Positions 53,134-62,870 are shown, numbered from the stretch's first letter. The stretch: DNA of 64,000 nucleotides from Clostridiales bacterium oral taxon 876 str. F0540 (GCA_000466585.1 KE993467.1:1-64000); one strand, 5' to 3'. Notes: generated by a model from the sequence alone, not told the origin. Numbers and translations: made by a program.

Positions 53134-55131
53134 ATGGGGTTCACAGATGAAAATTTAACTGATGACTCTATGTACGACTTAAAATATCTAAAGCTTTTAG
53201 CGAGCCAATATCCTACAATTGCTTCAGCTTGCACTGAAATAATAAATCTGCAGGCAATTTTAAACTTGCCGAAAGGTACAGAACACTTTTTAACAGATAT
53301 TCATGGAGAATATGAACCTTTTATTCATGTTCTTAAAAATGCATCAGGAGTTATAAAACGAAAGATAAATGATATTTTTGGAAATTCCTTAAGACAAAGC
53401 GATATAAAAAGTTTGGCTACTCTTATATATTATCCGGAACAAAAGTTGGAACTTATGTTAAAGGATGAGCAGAATGTAGAGGACTGGTATAAGATTACCC
53501 TTTACAGGCTTATAGAGATATGCAGATATGTATCTTCAAAATATACAAGGTCTAAGGTAAGAAAAGCTTTACCAAAGGATTTTGCTTATATTATTGAAGA
53601 ACTTTTGCATGAGCAGCCTGATAGAATGGATAAGGAAGAGTACTATAATGAGATAATACAAACAATTGTGAGGATTGGAAGAGCTGATGAATTTATAATA
53701 GCTTTAGCTAAGCTTATACAAAGATTGGTTGTAGATAGACTTCATATAGTTGGTGATATATTCGATAGAGGACCAGGTGCTGATATAATAATGGATACAC
53801 TTATGGACTATCACTCCGTTGACATCCAATGGGGAAACCACGATATACTTTGGATGGGGGCCGCTGCCGGAAGTGAGGCTTGTATAGCAACAGTATTAAG
53901 AATCTGTGCCAGGTATGCAAATTTAGATACAATAGAAGATGGATATGGAATAAATCTACTGCCTTTGGCTACCTTTGCTTTAGAGTTTTATAAAAATGAT
54001 GAATGTGTAAGTTTTATACCAAAACTCGAAGGCAGTAAGAATTATAGTGACAAGGATATTAAATTGATATCACAAATGCATAAAGCCATTGCAATTATCC
54101 AATTTAAGCTTGAAGGTGAAGTAATAAAAAGAAGACCTTATTTTGGTATGGAAGATAGATTACTGCTTGACAAAATTAATTTTGAAGAAGGAACTATTAA
54201 TTTAAATGGAAAGGTTTACAAGCTGAATGATACGCATTTTCCAACTATAGATGCTAAAAACCCTTATGAGCTCACTCAGGAGGAAAAGGAGCTTATTGAA
54301 AAACTTAAATCTTCATTTTTGAATAGTGAAAAGCTGCAGAAGCATATTAGATTTTTATATGCAAAAGGAAGCATGTATTTACAATATAATTCTAACTTGC
54401 TATATCATGGGTGCATTCCACTTAATGAAGATGGAACTTTTAAGAGAGTCAGAATCGGAGCATCAGGAAGAGAATACAGTGGAAAAGCACTATTAGATAG
54501 GCTTGAAATTTTAGCTAGAGAAGGCTACTTTTATAAAAACAATCCACAAGCAAAGCTGTATGGAGTGGATGTAATATGGTATCTTTGGACGGGGTCGGAT
54601 TCTCCGCTTTTTGGAAAAGATAAAATGACAACCTTTGAAAGATATTTTATTGATGATAAGGAAACACATATAGAAAATAAAAACTCGTATTTTAAATATA
54701 GAGATGATGAAAGAGTATGCAATTTTATACTTGAGGAATTTGGACTTAATTCGAAAATTTCTCATATAATTAATGGTCATGTTCCTGTTAAAAGCAAAAA
54801 AGGCGAAAGTCCAATAAAGGCAAACGGAAAGCTTCTTGTAATAGATGGCGGCTTTTCAAGAGCGTATCAAGGACAGACAGGAATTGCAGGGTATACTCTC
54901 ATATATAACTCTTATGGGCTTTTACTTGCCTCACACGAGCCTTTTGAATCCACGCAAAAGGCAATAGAAGAAGAGAAGGATATACTTTCAACTACAGTAG
55001 TATTAGAGCAGGAGGTTGAAAGAAAAAGGGTAGGCGATACTGACATAGGCGGAGAGTTGAAATTTCAAATCAAGGATCTTGAAATGCTTTTAGAAACTTA
55101 CAGAAAAGGTATAATAAAAGAGCAAAGATAA
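53134..55131 (+). CDS. fbp: Fructose-1,6-bisphosphatase, class III
   Basis: The gluconeogenic enzyme of the Firmicutes-type FBPase class 3 family, 665 residues, the usual length. The metallophosphoesterase core is visible in HFLTDIHGEYEPF (about 50-62), VGDIFDRGPGADIIMDTL (about 207-224), and IQWGNHDILWMGA (about 230-242). The C-terminal IINGHVPVK and VIDGGFSRAY blocks complete the site. GGGGGA precedes the ATG. The promoter region has two TATAAT-like elements (53087-53092, 53097-53102) within a short inverted repeat. Confidence 0.96.
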   Translation: MGFTDENLTDDSMYDLKYLKLLASQYPTIASACTEIINLQAILNLPKGTEHFLTDIHGEYEPFIHVLKNASGVIKRKINDIFGNSLRQSDIKSLATLIYYPEQKLELMLKDEQNVEDWYKITLYRLIEICRYVSSKYTRSKVRKALPKDFAYIIEELLHEQPDRMDKEEYYNEIIQTIVRIGRADEFIIALAKLIQRLVVDRLHIVGDIFDRGPGADIIMDTLMDYHSVDIQWGNHDILWMGAAAGSEACIATVLRICARYANLDTIEDGYGINLLPLATFALEFYKNDECVSFIPKLEGSKNYSDKDIKLISQMHKAIAIIQFKLEGEVIKRRPYFGMEDRLLLDKINFEEGTINLNGKVYKLNDTHFPTIDAKNPYELTQEEKELIEKLKSSFLNSEKLQKHIRFLYAKGSMYLQYNSNLLYHGCIPLNEDGTFKRVRIGASGREYSGKALLDRLEILAREGYFYKNNPQAKLYGVDVIWYLWTGSDSPLFGKDKMTTFERYFIDDKETHIENKNSYFKYRDDERVCNFILEEFGLNSKISHIINGHVPVKSKKGESPIKANGKLLVIDGGFSRAYQGQTGIAGYTLIYNSYGLLLASHEPFESTQKAIEEEKDILSTTVVLEQEVERKRVGDTDIGGELKFQIKDLEMLLETYRKGIIKEQR

Positions 55132-55134
55132 TAG

Positions 55135-55171
55135 TAAGTTAAGTAGATTGCTAGGCAATCTACTTAACTTA
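55135..55171. terminator. Bidirectional terminator between fbp and the SDR gene
   Basis: TAAGTTAAGTAGATTGC (55135-55151) and GCAATCTACTTAACTTA (55155-55171) pair perfectly over 17 bp with a 3-base loop. The minus-strand stop codon is in the stem. Confidence 0.75.
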
Positions 55172-55993
55172 TGTATATATTTTGCCAACTACAAACTGGA
55201 CAAATCTTGTTGGAAGTATTCTTTTTAAAAATACTAAGGCTTTATAAGAAAATCCTGCGACTATTCTTACGGGTGGATTTTTTGAATTTATGATTTTCAT
55301 TATGGCATTAACCACTAAAGTTGGAGGCGGACCATTCTGTTCATCTTTCTCCATTGTCTTTATTGATTTCATAAAGTTATCGTGGTATATAGAATCAGCT
55401 GCCTGCTTGACATACTGCCTTTGGCTTGTAAAGCCTGTTTTTGTATCTCCCGGTTCAACCATAGCTACTTTTATTCCAAATTTTTTAACTTCAAGCCTTA
55501 AGGTTTCAGTCATTGCTTCAAGTGCATACTTGCTTGCACTATACATAGATTGATATGGTACGGATATTAAACCTGCCACGGAACTTATATTTATGATAAG
55601 GCCATGTCCCTGTTCACGCATTTTTGGAAGTACTGCCCTACACATCCTTAATACTCCAAAGAAATTAGGCTCAAATTGTTTTAATGCTTCCTCCGGAGAG
55701 GTATCCTCTACTGAACCTGCAATACCATTTCCAGCATTATTAATAAGTATATCGATGGTTTGCTCATTTTTAAGGACATAATCCACTGCTTTTTTTACGG
55801 ATTCTTCTGAACAAACATCCAGCTGAATCATTTTAATAAATCCTGTTCCAGAATCAGATTTTATTAAACCATCATTAGATGATTTACGAGAGGTTCCATA
55901 TACCTTGTAACCTTTTTTCATTAGTGTTTGTGCTGTAGCCTGTCCAATTCCGGAGGACGCCCCGGTTATTAAGACAACTTTTGCATTACTCAT
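55169..55993 (-). CDS. Short-chain dehydrogenase/reductase
   Basis: A classical SDR of 274 residues. The cofactor motif is TGASSGIGQATA (about 9-20), then NNAGNGIAG (about 87-95). The catalytic Ser and YxxxK are in INISSVAGL and YSASKYALEAM (Tyr about 156, Lys about 160). The C-terminal region is basic and partly hydrophobic. Substrate unknown. Its gene is divergent from an alpha-oxoamine synthase, which might supply a 3-keto substrate. GGAAGGAG precedes the ATG at 55993. Confidence 0.9.
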   Translation of the reverse strand: MSNAKVVLITGASSGIGQATAQTLMKKGYKVYGTSRKSSNDGLIKSDSGTGFIKMIQLDVCSEESVKKAVDYVLKNEQTIDILINNAGNGIAGSVEDTSPEEALKQFEPNFFGVLRMCRAVLPKMREQGHGLIINISSVAGLISVPYQSMYSASKYALEAMTETLRLEVKKFGIKVAMVEPGDTKTGFTSQRQYVKQAADSIYHDNFMKSIKTMEKDEQNGPPPTLVVNAIMKIINSKNPPVRIVAGFSYKALVFLKRILPTRFVQFVVGKIYT

Positions 55994-56288
55994 TTTTTTC
56001 TCCTTCCAGTGTTTTATTTTAAGCTTGAGAAAATTACCAATAAGCTAATAAATTTAATGTTATTAGTTGAATGTAGTAATAAATAAAATATAATCCACTT
56101 CAAAGTATATTATACTTTTGTAAGGGCCATACTGCAAATATAATGTGACATTTTATGGGAGAAAATATTAAATTTAAATTAAAATATATGTATTAATAAA
56201 TTTCTATGTTAATATAATGTTATAGTTATTTTAAAGAAAATAATTATATTTGTTTTTGTTTTACCAATGAAGGGAGAGTAATTAATCA

Positions 56289-57476
56289 ATGGTTGATATT
56301 TTCGAAAAGTGTTATAACTTTACTGAAGCAAAAGAAGCTATTAAAGCAGGAATATACCCTTATTTTCATGCACTTACTTCAGGTCAGGATACTGAGGTAA
56401 TCATGAATGGTAAAAGAGTAATAATGCTTGGATCAAATAATTATTTAGGACTTACATCTGATCCAAGACTTAAGAAAGCCGCAATAGAAGCGGTGGAAAA
56501 GTATGGTTCTGGTTGTTCTGGTTCAAGATTTCTTAATGGAACCTTAGATTTACATATAGAGCTCGAGAAAAAGCTTGCCGCATTCGTGAGAAAAGAAGCT
56601 GCATTAGTATTCAGTACAGGTTTTCAGACAAACCTTGGAATTTTGTCTGCAATTGCAGGAAAAAATGATTACATAATCGGAGACAGACAAAACCATGCAA
56701 GTATTGTAGATGCATGCAGACTAAGCTTTGCCAAGCTTTTAAAATTTAAACATAATGATATGCAGGACCTTAAAAGAGTTTTAGAATATATTCCGGAAGA
56801 CAGCGGTAAGATTATAGTTGTAGATGGAGTATTTAGTATGGAAGGTGATATTGCTAATCTTCCTGAAATAGTTAAATTGGCAAAGCAGTATGGGGCAAGA
56901 GTTATGGTAGATGATGCTCATGGTCTTGGTGTTATGGGTGAGCATGGAAGAGGTACTGCTGAGTATTTTGGACTTGAAGATGAAGTAGATATTGTTATGG
57001 GAACTTTCAGTAAATCCCTTGCAAGTCTAGGGGGATATGTAGCAGCCAAAGAAGAAGTTATTCATTATATAAAGCACCATTCAAGGCCATTTATATTTAG
57101 TGCTTCTATACCTCCGGCTAATGCTGCAGCAGCAATGGAAGCCTTAAACATATTGGAACAGGAACCGGAAAGGGTTAAAAGGCTTTGGGAAAATGCTGAA
57201 TTTATGAAAGCTGGATTTAAAGCAATGGGACTTTCTGTGGGGGAAACCCAGACACCTATAGTGCCTATTGTAGTTGGGGACGATTACCGAGCTTTTGCAC
57301 TTACTATGGAACTCCTTAATGAAGGAGTATATGTAAATCCTGCGGTTTCACCGGCAGTTGAAAAGGGGTGTGCTTTACTTAGAACAAGCTATACTCCAAC
57401 ACATACAAGAGAACAGCTTGAATTTGCACTTAAGGCCTTTGAAAGAGTACTTGGCAATAAAGAGCAAACTGCATAA
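56289..57476 (+). CDS. Alpha-oxoamine synthase (Kbl/BioF/SPT family)
   Basis: A PLP enzyme of 395 residues that condenses an amino acid with an acyl-CoA or acyl-ACP. Family blocks include MLGSNNYLGLTSDPRLKKA, the GSGCSGSRFLNGTLDLH segment, VDDAHGLGVMGEHGRG and the PLP lysine in TFSKSLASLGG. Possible identities are glycine C-acetyltransferase (Kbl), 8-amino-7-oxononanoate synthase (BioF), and serine palmitoyltransferase-like. The N-terminal YFHALTSGQDTEV resembles SPT-like proteins, from memory. No biotin genes or threonine dehydrogenase are in the window. A GGGAG lies 13 bases before the ATG, a longer gap than usual. Confidence 0.88.
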   Translation: MVDIFEKCYNFTEAKEAIKAGIYPYFHALTSGQDTEVIMNGKRVIMLGSNNYLGLTSDPRLKKAAIEAVEKYGSGCSGSRFLNGTLDLHIELEKKLAAFVRKEAALVFSTGFQTNLGILSAIAGKNDYIIGDRQNHASIVDACRLSFAKLLKFKHNDMQDLKRVLEYIPEDSGKIIVVDGVFSMEGDIANLPEIVKLAKQYGARVMVDDAHGLGVMGEHGRGTAEYFGLEDEVDIVMGTFSKSLASLGGYVAAKEEVIHYIKHHSRPFIFSASIPPANAAAAMEALNILEQEPERVKRLWENAEFMKAGFKAMGLSVGETQTPIVPIVVGDDYRAFALTMELLNEGVYVNPAVSPAVEKGCALLRTSYTPTHTREQLEFALKAFERVLGNKEQTA

Positions 57477-57478
57477 TA

Positions 57479-57505
57479 AAGTCCGCATTACGCGGGCTTT
57501 TTTAA
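57479..57505 (+). terminator. Terminator of the alpha-oxoamine synthase gene
   Basis: AAGTCCGC pairs with GCGGGCTT (one G-U pair) and is followed by six to seven T. Confidence 0.85.
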
Positions 57506-57534
57506 AGGATTTTTATAATTTATGGGGGGATATT

Positions 57535-59292
57535 ATGAAAAAAATCAAAGCTCTGTTCAAGTATACCTATAAATACAGGTACAGATATTTTATAGGTATA
57601 TTATTTTTAATTATAGTAGATATACTACAACTCGTACCGCCTAAACTCATAGGCTATATAACCGACAACATTTCTAATGGTACAGCTACAAAAAGCTTCT
57701 TAATAAATTATATTGTATACATTGTAGTTATTGCAGTACTGATGGCTGTCGGCAGATATGTATGGAGGATGTATATAATAGGAACTTCAAGGCATGTGGA
57801 ATATGACATAAGAAATAAGTATTTTAGACATCTTCAAAAACTATCCATCAATTTTTATAATAAAAACAAAACCGGAGATTTAATGGCTCTTGCAACTAAT
57901 GACCTGAATGCAGTAAGAATGGCATTAGGTCCTGGAATCATGATGATGACAGATTCCCTGACACTAACAGTAACAACTATAATCATTATGCTCACCATTA
58001 ATGTAAAACTGACCCTATTGTCACTTATCCCGCTTCCTTTCATAACCTTTACAGCTCTTAAGTTCGGCAAAACTATACATAAAAGGTTTTTAAGAGTTCA
58101 AAGAGCCTTTTCAAAACTTACTGATATGGTTCAAGAAAATTTTTCAGGAATAAGAATTGTTAAATCCTTCGTACAAGAACAAAAAGAATATGAAAAATTT
58201 ATAAAAGAGAATGAAAACTATTTTGATACTAATATAGCCTTAGTTAAAGTTGTAGGTATTTTTCATCCCTTAATAGAATTTATAGCTTCCTTAAGCTTTG
58301 TAATGCTTCTTGGAGCAGGAGGCATATTTGTTATTTATGGCAACATATCTCTTGGAGATTTTATATCATTTAACATGTATCTGGGGAACTTAATATGGCC
58401 AATGATGGCAGTTGGACAGGTTATAAACAATATACAGAGAGGTTTTGCATCTTTAGAAAGAATTGAAAAAGTAATGAATGAAGTGCCTGAAATAGCAGAT
58501 AAGGTAACGGAAAGTATAGATTCGTTGAATGGAGATATAGTTATTAAGGATTTAAGTTTCACTTATCCTGGATCTAATGTTCCGGCATTAAAAAATATAA
58601 ATTTAAATATTAATAAGGGTAGTACTTTAGGTATTATAGGAAGAACAGGAAGCAGCAAAAGTACTTTGGTTAATTTGCTTGTAAGGCTTTATAATGTACA
58701 GAACGGTAAAATATTTATCAACGGCTGCGATATCAATAACATTTCTTTAAAATTTTTAAGAAAAAATATCGGCTTTGTGCCTCAGGAAGCATTTTTATTT
58801 ACATCAACAGTAGCGGATAATATAAATTTGCCTTTTGAAAGTCTAGATATGGATAATGTTGCATCAGCATCACGGGATGCGGATATTTATGATAATATTA
58901 TGGATTTTGAGGATAAATTTGAAACTATAGTAGGAGAAAGAGGAGTAACATTATCCGGAGGACAAAAACAGAGAGTTTCCATAGCACGAGCACTAATTAA
59001 AAACCCAGATATCTTAATTTTTGATGATTGTCTCTCGGCTGTTGATGCAAAAACAGAAGTTAAAATTCTTGAAAGTCTTAGAAAGATGATGAAGAATAGA
59101 ACATCCATTATAATTTCTCATAGAATCTCTGCTGTAAAGGATTCGAATACTATAGCTGTTTTAGATGAAGGACAAATTGTTGAACTAGGAACCCATTCAG
59201 AGCTTCTGGAAAACAAAGGACTTTATTATGACATTTATGAAAAGCAGCTATTAGAACAGCAAATACAGGAACATGGGGAGGTTCAGTCATGA
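57535..59292 (+). CDS. ABC exporter half-transporter, degenerate ATP-site subunit (BmrC/TM287 type)
   Basis: A 585-residue protein with an N-terminal six-span exporter domain and a C-terminal nucleotide-binding domain. The Walker A motif is GRTGSSKST (369-377): S374 replaces the usual Gly. The signature LSGGQKQR is normal. Walker B ends IFDD, with D498 in the place of the catalytic Glu, and the H-loop is ISHR. These are marks of the degenerate subunit of heterodimeric exporters. ATG at 57535 follows GGGGGGA; the frame runs further upstream, inside the previous gene, without meaning. The stop overlaps the next gene by 4 bases. Confidence 0.93.
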   Translation: MKKIKALFKYTYKYRYRYFIGILFLIIVDILQLVPPKLIGYITDNISNGTATKSFLINYIVYIVVIAVLMAVGRYVWRMYIIGTSRHVEYDIRNKYFRHLQKLSINFYNKNKTGDLMALATNDLNAVRMALGPGIMMMTDSLTLTVTTIIIMLTINVKLTLLSLIPLPFITFTALKFGKTIHKRFLRVQRAFSKLTDMVQENFSGIRIVKSFVQEQKEYEKFIKENENYFDTNIALVKVVGIFHPLIEFIASLSFVMLLGAGGIFVIYGNISLGDFISFNMYLGNLIWPMMAVGQVINNIQRGFASLERIEKVMNEVPEIADKVTESIDSLNGDIVIKDLSFTYPGSNVPALKNINLNINKGSTLGIIGRTGSSKSTLVNLLVRLYNVQNGKIFINGCDINNISLKFLRKNIGFVPQEAFLFTSTVADNINLPFESLDMDNVASASRDADIYDNIMDFEDKFETIVGERGVTLSGGQKQRVSIARALIKNPDILIFDDCLSAVDAKTEVKILESLRKMMKNRTSIIISHRISAVKDSNTIAVLDEGQIVELGTHSELLENKGLYYDIYEKQLLEQQIQEHGEVQS

Positions 59293-61325
59293 GTAAAATA
59301 AATGAAGAAGAGGCATTAGTTAAAGCTTATGATTCTAAGCTTATGAAAAGACTTCTAAAATATGCTATGCCCTTTAAATGGCATTTGCTAGTGGTAATAT
59401 TATTAATGTTTGTAGGTACAGGGCTTGACCTGCTGAGACCTATGCTGATTAAAAATGCCATAGATAACGATATCAATGGCTACAAAAAGGCCTACACAAT
59501 AGTACAAACTCCTGTAGAAGGCAGCATAAAAATTGATGGCAGTTATGTTGTTAAAGGTGAAAATAAAAGTGGTAAACCTGCGTCTATGGTTTATTATAAT
59601 AAGAAATATTATATCATTGATAGTAAAATAAAAGAAAATGGTTCCTTTACTTTAAATGTAGATAAATTTATGCAGGATGGAAATGTGTATAATGCCTATC
59701 AATTGTCAGATGAACAGATAAAAGTATTAAGAGCGTCTGATATTTCGGACTTGATTAATACAGTTATGTACACCCTGCTTATATGTGTAGGGGTATTTAT
59801 ATTAGGATACCTGGCTTTTTATATTTTGCAAAAGACGGGTCAAAGAATTATTTTTAATATAAGGAGCGATTTGTTTAAAAAAGTTGAAGGATTATCTCTT
59901 TCCTTTTATGATAAAAATCCTGTTGGAAGATTAGTTACTAGAGTTACCAATGATGTTGAAGCGCTTAATGAAATGTATACCGGTGTATTAGTATATCTGT
60001 TTAAAGATATATTTATACTTTCAGGAATACTTATTGCAATTTTTTCTCTTAATGTAAAGCTTGCGCTAATAATACTGGGCTCAGTACCATTTGTAATAAT
60101 CGGTTCAGCTGTATTTAAAAAGTATGATAGGGAAGCTTATAGAGAGGTTAGAGCGAAGCTTGCAAGGATAAACTCTTCTTTATCTGAAAATATATCTGGT
60201 ATGAAGACTGTTCAAATCTATCATGTTGAGGATAAAATGTTCAACAAGTTTGATGAAATAAATAAATCTTATTTTAAGTCTTCCATGAAACAGCTTACTA
60301 TCTTTGCATTATTTAGACCATCAGTGGATTTGGTTTCAACTTTGACATTGGCTGTACTGCTTTGGTTTGGAGGAGTTAAGGTTTTAAATCAAGAAATAGC
60401 TGTAGGAGTTCTGTTTGCTTTTGTAAGTTATTTAATGCAGTTTTTTCAGCCGATATTTGACCTTACAGAAAAATACGATATTCTTCAATCTTCTATGGCA
60501 TCAGCAGAAAGAATATTTATGCTTATGGACAATCAAAGCGAAATTAAGAATTCTGATACACCTGTAAGTATTACTAGGTTAAAGGGAGAAATAGAATTTA
60601 AAAATGTTTGGTTTGCTTATAATGAAGAGCAGTGGGTATTAAGAGATGTTAGCTTTAAGATAAATAAAGGGGAGAAAATAGCTTTTGTTGGAGCAACCGG
60701 TGCAGGAAAAACTTCAATAATAAGCTTGATAAGCAGACTTTATGACATTCAAAAAGGAGAAATATTAATAGATGGAATAAATATAAAGGATATGAACCAA
60801 TATGATTTGAGAAAAAATCTTGCTACGGTTCTCCAAGATGTTTTTCTATTTACGGGAGATATAAAAAGTAATGTAAGGCTTAACGAGGCAGATATTACTG
60901 ACGAAGATGTAATAAAAGCGTGTAAATATGTTAATGCTGATAAATTTATTGAAAAGCTTCCAAACAAATACGATGATATAGTTAATGAAAGAGGAACTAC
61001 TTTTTCTCAAGGAGAACGACAGCTTATTGCCTTTGCCAGAGCAATAGCCTTCAATCCACCTATTCTTGTACTTGATGAGGCTACCTCTAATATTGATACT
61101 GAAACTGAAAGCTTAATCCAGGATGCTTTAGAAAAGATCACTAAAGGAAGAACTACAATTATAGTTGCTCATAGGCTTTCTACAATTAAAAATGCAGATA
61201 AAATAATTGTGCTTCACAAAGGTAAAATTAGAGAATGCGGAAATCACGAGGAACTCCTTTCAAAAGAAGGATTATATTATAATCTTTATAAACTTCAATA
61301 TAAAGAAATGGAAAATCCGGCATAA
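59289..61325 (+). CDS. ABC exporter half-transporter, catalytic ATP-site subunit (BmrD/TM288 type)
   Basis: A 678-residue partner of the preceding subunit. Walker A is GATGAGKTS and Walker B is LVLDEATS with the catalytic Glu, but the signature reads FSQGERQ rather than LSGGQ. An extra segment of about 90 residues (about 58-150) lies between spans 1 and 2, rich in Tyr, Lys and Gly. It is probably an extracellular domain, as in BmrD. ATGA overlap with the first gene couples translation. The pair probably exports drugs or lipids. The substrate is unknown. Confidence 0.93.
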   Translation: MSKINEEEALVKAYDSKLMKRLLKYAMPFKWHLLVVILLMFVGTGLDLLRPMLIKNAIDNDINGYKKAYTIVQTPVEGSIKIDGSYVVKGENKSGKPASMVYYNKKYYIIDSKIKENGSFTLNVDKFMQDGNVYNAYQLSDEQIKVLRASDISDLINTVMYTLLICVGVFILGYLAFYILQKTGQRIIFNIRSDLFKKVEGLSLSFYDKNPVGRLVTRVTNDVEALNEMYTGVLVYLFKDIFILSGILIAIFSLNVKLALIILGSVPFVIIGSAVFKKYDREAYREVRAKLARINSSLSENISGMKTVQIYHVEDKMFNKFDEINKSYFKSSMKQLTIFALFRPSVDLVSTLTLAVLLWFGGVKVLNQEIAVGVLFAFVSYLMQFFQPIFDLTEKYDILQSSMASAERIFMLMDNQSEIKNSDTPVSITRLKGEIEFKNVWFAYNEEQWVLRDVSFKINKGEKIAFVGATGAGKTSIISLISRLYDIQKGEILIDGINIKDMNQYDLRKNLATVLQDVFLFTGDIKSNVRLNEADITDEDVIKACKYVNADKFIEKLPNKYDDIVNERGTTFSQGERQLIAFARAIAFNPPILVLDEATSNIDTETESLIQDALEKITKGRTTIIVAHRLSTIKNADKIIVLHKGKIRECGNHEELLSKEGLYYNLYKLQYKEMENPA

Positions 61326-61327
61326 TC

Positions 61328-61368
61328 AATAAAGTCTTGGACATTATCCAAGGCTTTATTTTTTTTAA
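61328..61368 (+). terminator. Terminator of the ABC exporter operon
   Basis: AATAAAGTCTTGGA pairs with TCCAAGGCTTTATT (one G-U), loop CATTA, followed by a run of T. Confidence 0.9.
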
Positions 61369-61456
61369 TTATTTTATAATTTTCATTTAATATATAGTCT
61401 TTATAATAAAAAATATATTGGATAAGAAATTTATGAAAAGGAGGAAGCAAAAGAAT

Positions 61457-61783
61457 ATGAAAAAATCTATTAAATTAATACTGTTAAGTATTATTACAAT
61501 ATGTATTTTAGCAGGATGTAACAGAGCTAACTTATCAGATAAAAAAGATAAGGCTTTAAATCAATCTTCAAATACTGCATCCAGTAACAGTACACCGAAA
61601 ATGACTGTTAAGGAAGCAGAAAACTTGGATGACGGAAAGCTTTTTGAATCCATAAAAAATACTGATGAAGCAGTAAATCTCAATGATGTTGATGTACAAG
61701 ATGAACTTAACAGTATTGATGATATTCTATCGGATAAAGATCCATTAGCCGATATTCCAAAGAATATCGGTATAGAAAAATAA
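61457..61783 (+). CDS. Small lipoprotein (108 aa), unknown function
   Basis: A lipoprotein signal MKKSIKLILLSIITICILAG precedes the lipid-modified Cys (lipobox LAGC). The mature part is polar, Ser/Asn/Lys-rich at first, then acidic with many Asp in the last 50 residues (EAENLDDGKLFESIK, then DDILSDKDPLADIPK). No domain is recognised. ATG at 61457 is favoured by the signal peptide; AAAGGAGG lies 12 bases before it, and ATG at 61433 would put charged residues in front. The secreted coiled-coil gene follows in 23 bases, so they form an operon. Confidence 0.8.
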   Translation: MKKSIKLILLSIITICILAGCNRANLSDKKDKALNQSSNTASSNSTPKMTVKEAENLDDGKLFESIKNTDEAVNLNDVDVQDELNSIDDILSDKDPLADIPKNIGIEK

Positions 61784-61806
61784 AATATATTAAGGGAGGA
61801 ATAATA

Positions 61807-62586
61807 ATGAAAAAAATTGTTTCATTGGCACTAACTGCCGCTATGCTGCTTGGTACAGCTACTACTGCGTTTGCAGAGGGGACTGATGCCAATGCAAAAA
61901 CAACACTTACTCCAGAGCAAAAGGAGGCAAGACAAAAATTTATACCTGACTATCTGGAATTAATGACAAAGTTAACTGATTTAAGGGCTCAAACTAAGAC
62001 TGCACAAGATGAAAACAACAAAATTGCTTCTCAAATAAAAGAAAAGCATAAGGCTTTAACCTCGCAAAATAATAAAGACAGTGTTGATAAAATTAAAGCA
62101 GTATTAGCACAGGATAAAGATTTAACTGCACAAGCAAAAAATCTTAATACTCAAAGGCAAGACTTAAAGAAGAAATTTCAGGAAGCCGTAAAAAATAAAG
62201 ATGCAAAAGCAGCAGAAGATTTAAAAAATCAAATTTTAAGTTTAAATTCTGAAATAGAAAAAATCAGACAACAAATAAAGAGCAATAATGATTCAATAAA
62301 ACTGTTAAAAGATCAGCTGAAAGCTTACAGGGATTCACTAAAGACAAAAAAGGATCAAATAAAGCCGCTGAGTGATCAGGCTAAGAGTGTACTTCAAAAA
62401 ATAAAGGATGAGGAAAAAAGCAAGCAAGCGCTATGGCAGACATTTAAGACTAATATTCAGGCTAAAGACTATACAACAGCAGAAAATACACTTAAGAGCA
62501 TAATAGATGCAAAAACTCAGATCTTTTCTGATATAAAGTCAAGAGGAGAAGTGCTAAATAAGATCTTAGCGGTGCTTAATAGTTGA
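61807..62586 (+). CDS. Secreted coiled-coil protein (259 aa)
   Basis: An N-terminal signal peptide (about 1-23, cleavage after AFA) is followed by an almost fully helical, Lys/Gln/Asp-rich protein. Strong heptad character runs from about 45 to 200 (for example LKDQLKAYRDSLKTKKDQI). It has no Cys, and no enzymatic motif. It is likely an extracellular or wall-associated helical spacer or scaffold. GGGAGG is 6-7 bases before the ATG. With the lipoprotein gene directly upstream it may form an envelope pair. Confidence 0.82.
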   Translation: MKKIVSLALTAAMLLGTATTAFAEGTDANAKTTLTPEQKEARQKFIPDYLELMTKLTDLRAQTKTAQDENNKIASQIKEKHKALTSQNNKDSVDKIKAVLAQDKDLTAQAKNLNTQRQDLKKKFQEAVKNKDAKAAEDLKNQILSLNSEIEKIRQQIKSNNDSIKLLKDQLKAYRDSLKTKKDQIKPLSDQAKSVLQKIKDEEKSKQALWQTFKTNIQAKDYTTAENTLKSIIDAKTQIFSDIKSRGEVLNKILAVLNS

Positions 62587-62719
62587 TTGAAGTATAGTGA
62601 TCGTATAAATATGTTCTTTTATGCAGCTGAAAGCAAATCTATTGCAAGCCGGCATGATTGCAGTAAATATTTATATATTTAAAAAATTTTATAGGTTTAT
62701 ATGTGAATATACAAATACT

Positions 62720-62763
62720 TAAAAGTCCGCAGTGATTTACTAAAAGGTACTGCGGACTTTTAA
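62720..62763 (+). terminator. Terminator after the coiled-coil gene
   Basis: AAAAGTCCGCAGT pairs with ACTGCGGACTTTT across a 14-15 base loop. It lies 135 bases beyond the stop codon, so the transcript would have a long 3' tail. Confidence 0.75.
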
Positions 62764-62870
62764 GCACAGCTTGTATATATTTAAGTTTGAAATTTTATTA
62801 AAGTACCTCTATACTACATTAAAATTATGTTATAAAATATGAATACACAGTAAAAATGACGAGGTGCTTT

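Noticed and set aside
57358..57534. N-terminal extension of the first ABC exporter subunit
   Set aside because: The extra 59 codons run through the end of the previous gene and its terminator; the ATG at 57535 has a strong ribosome binding site.
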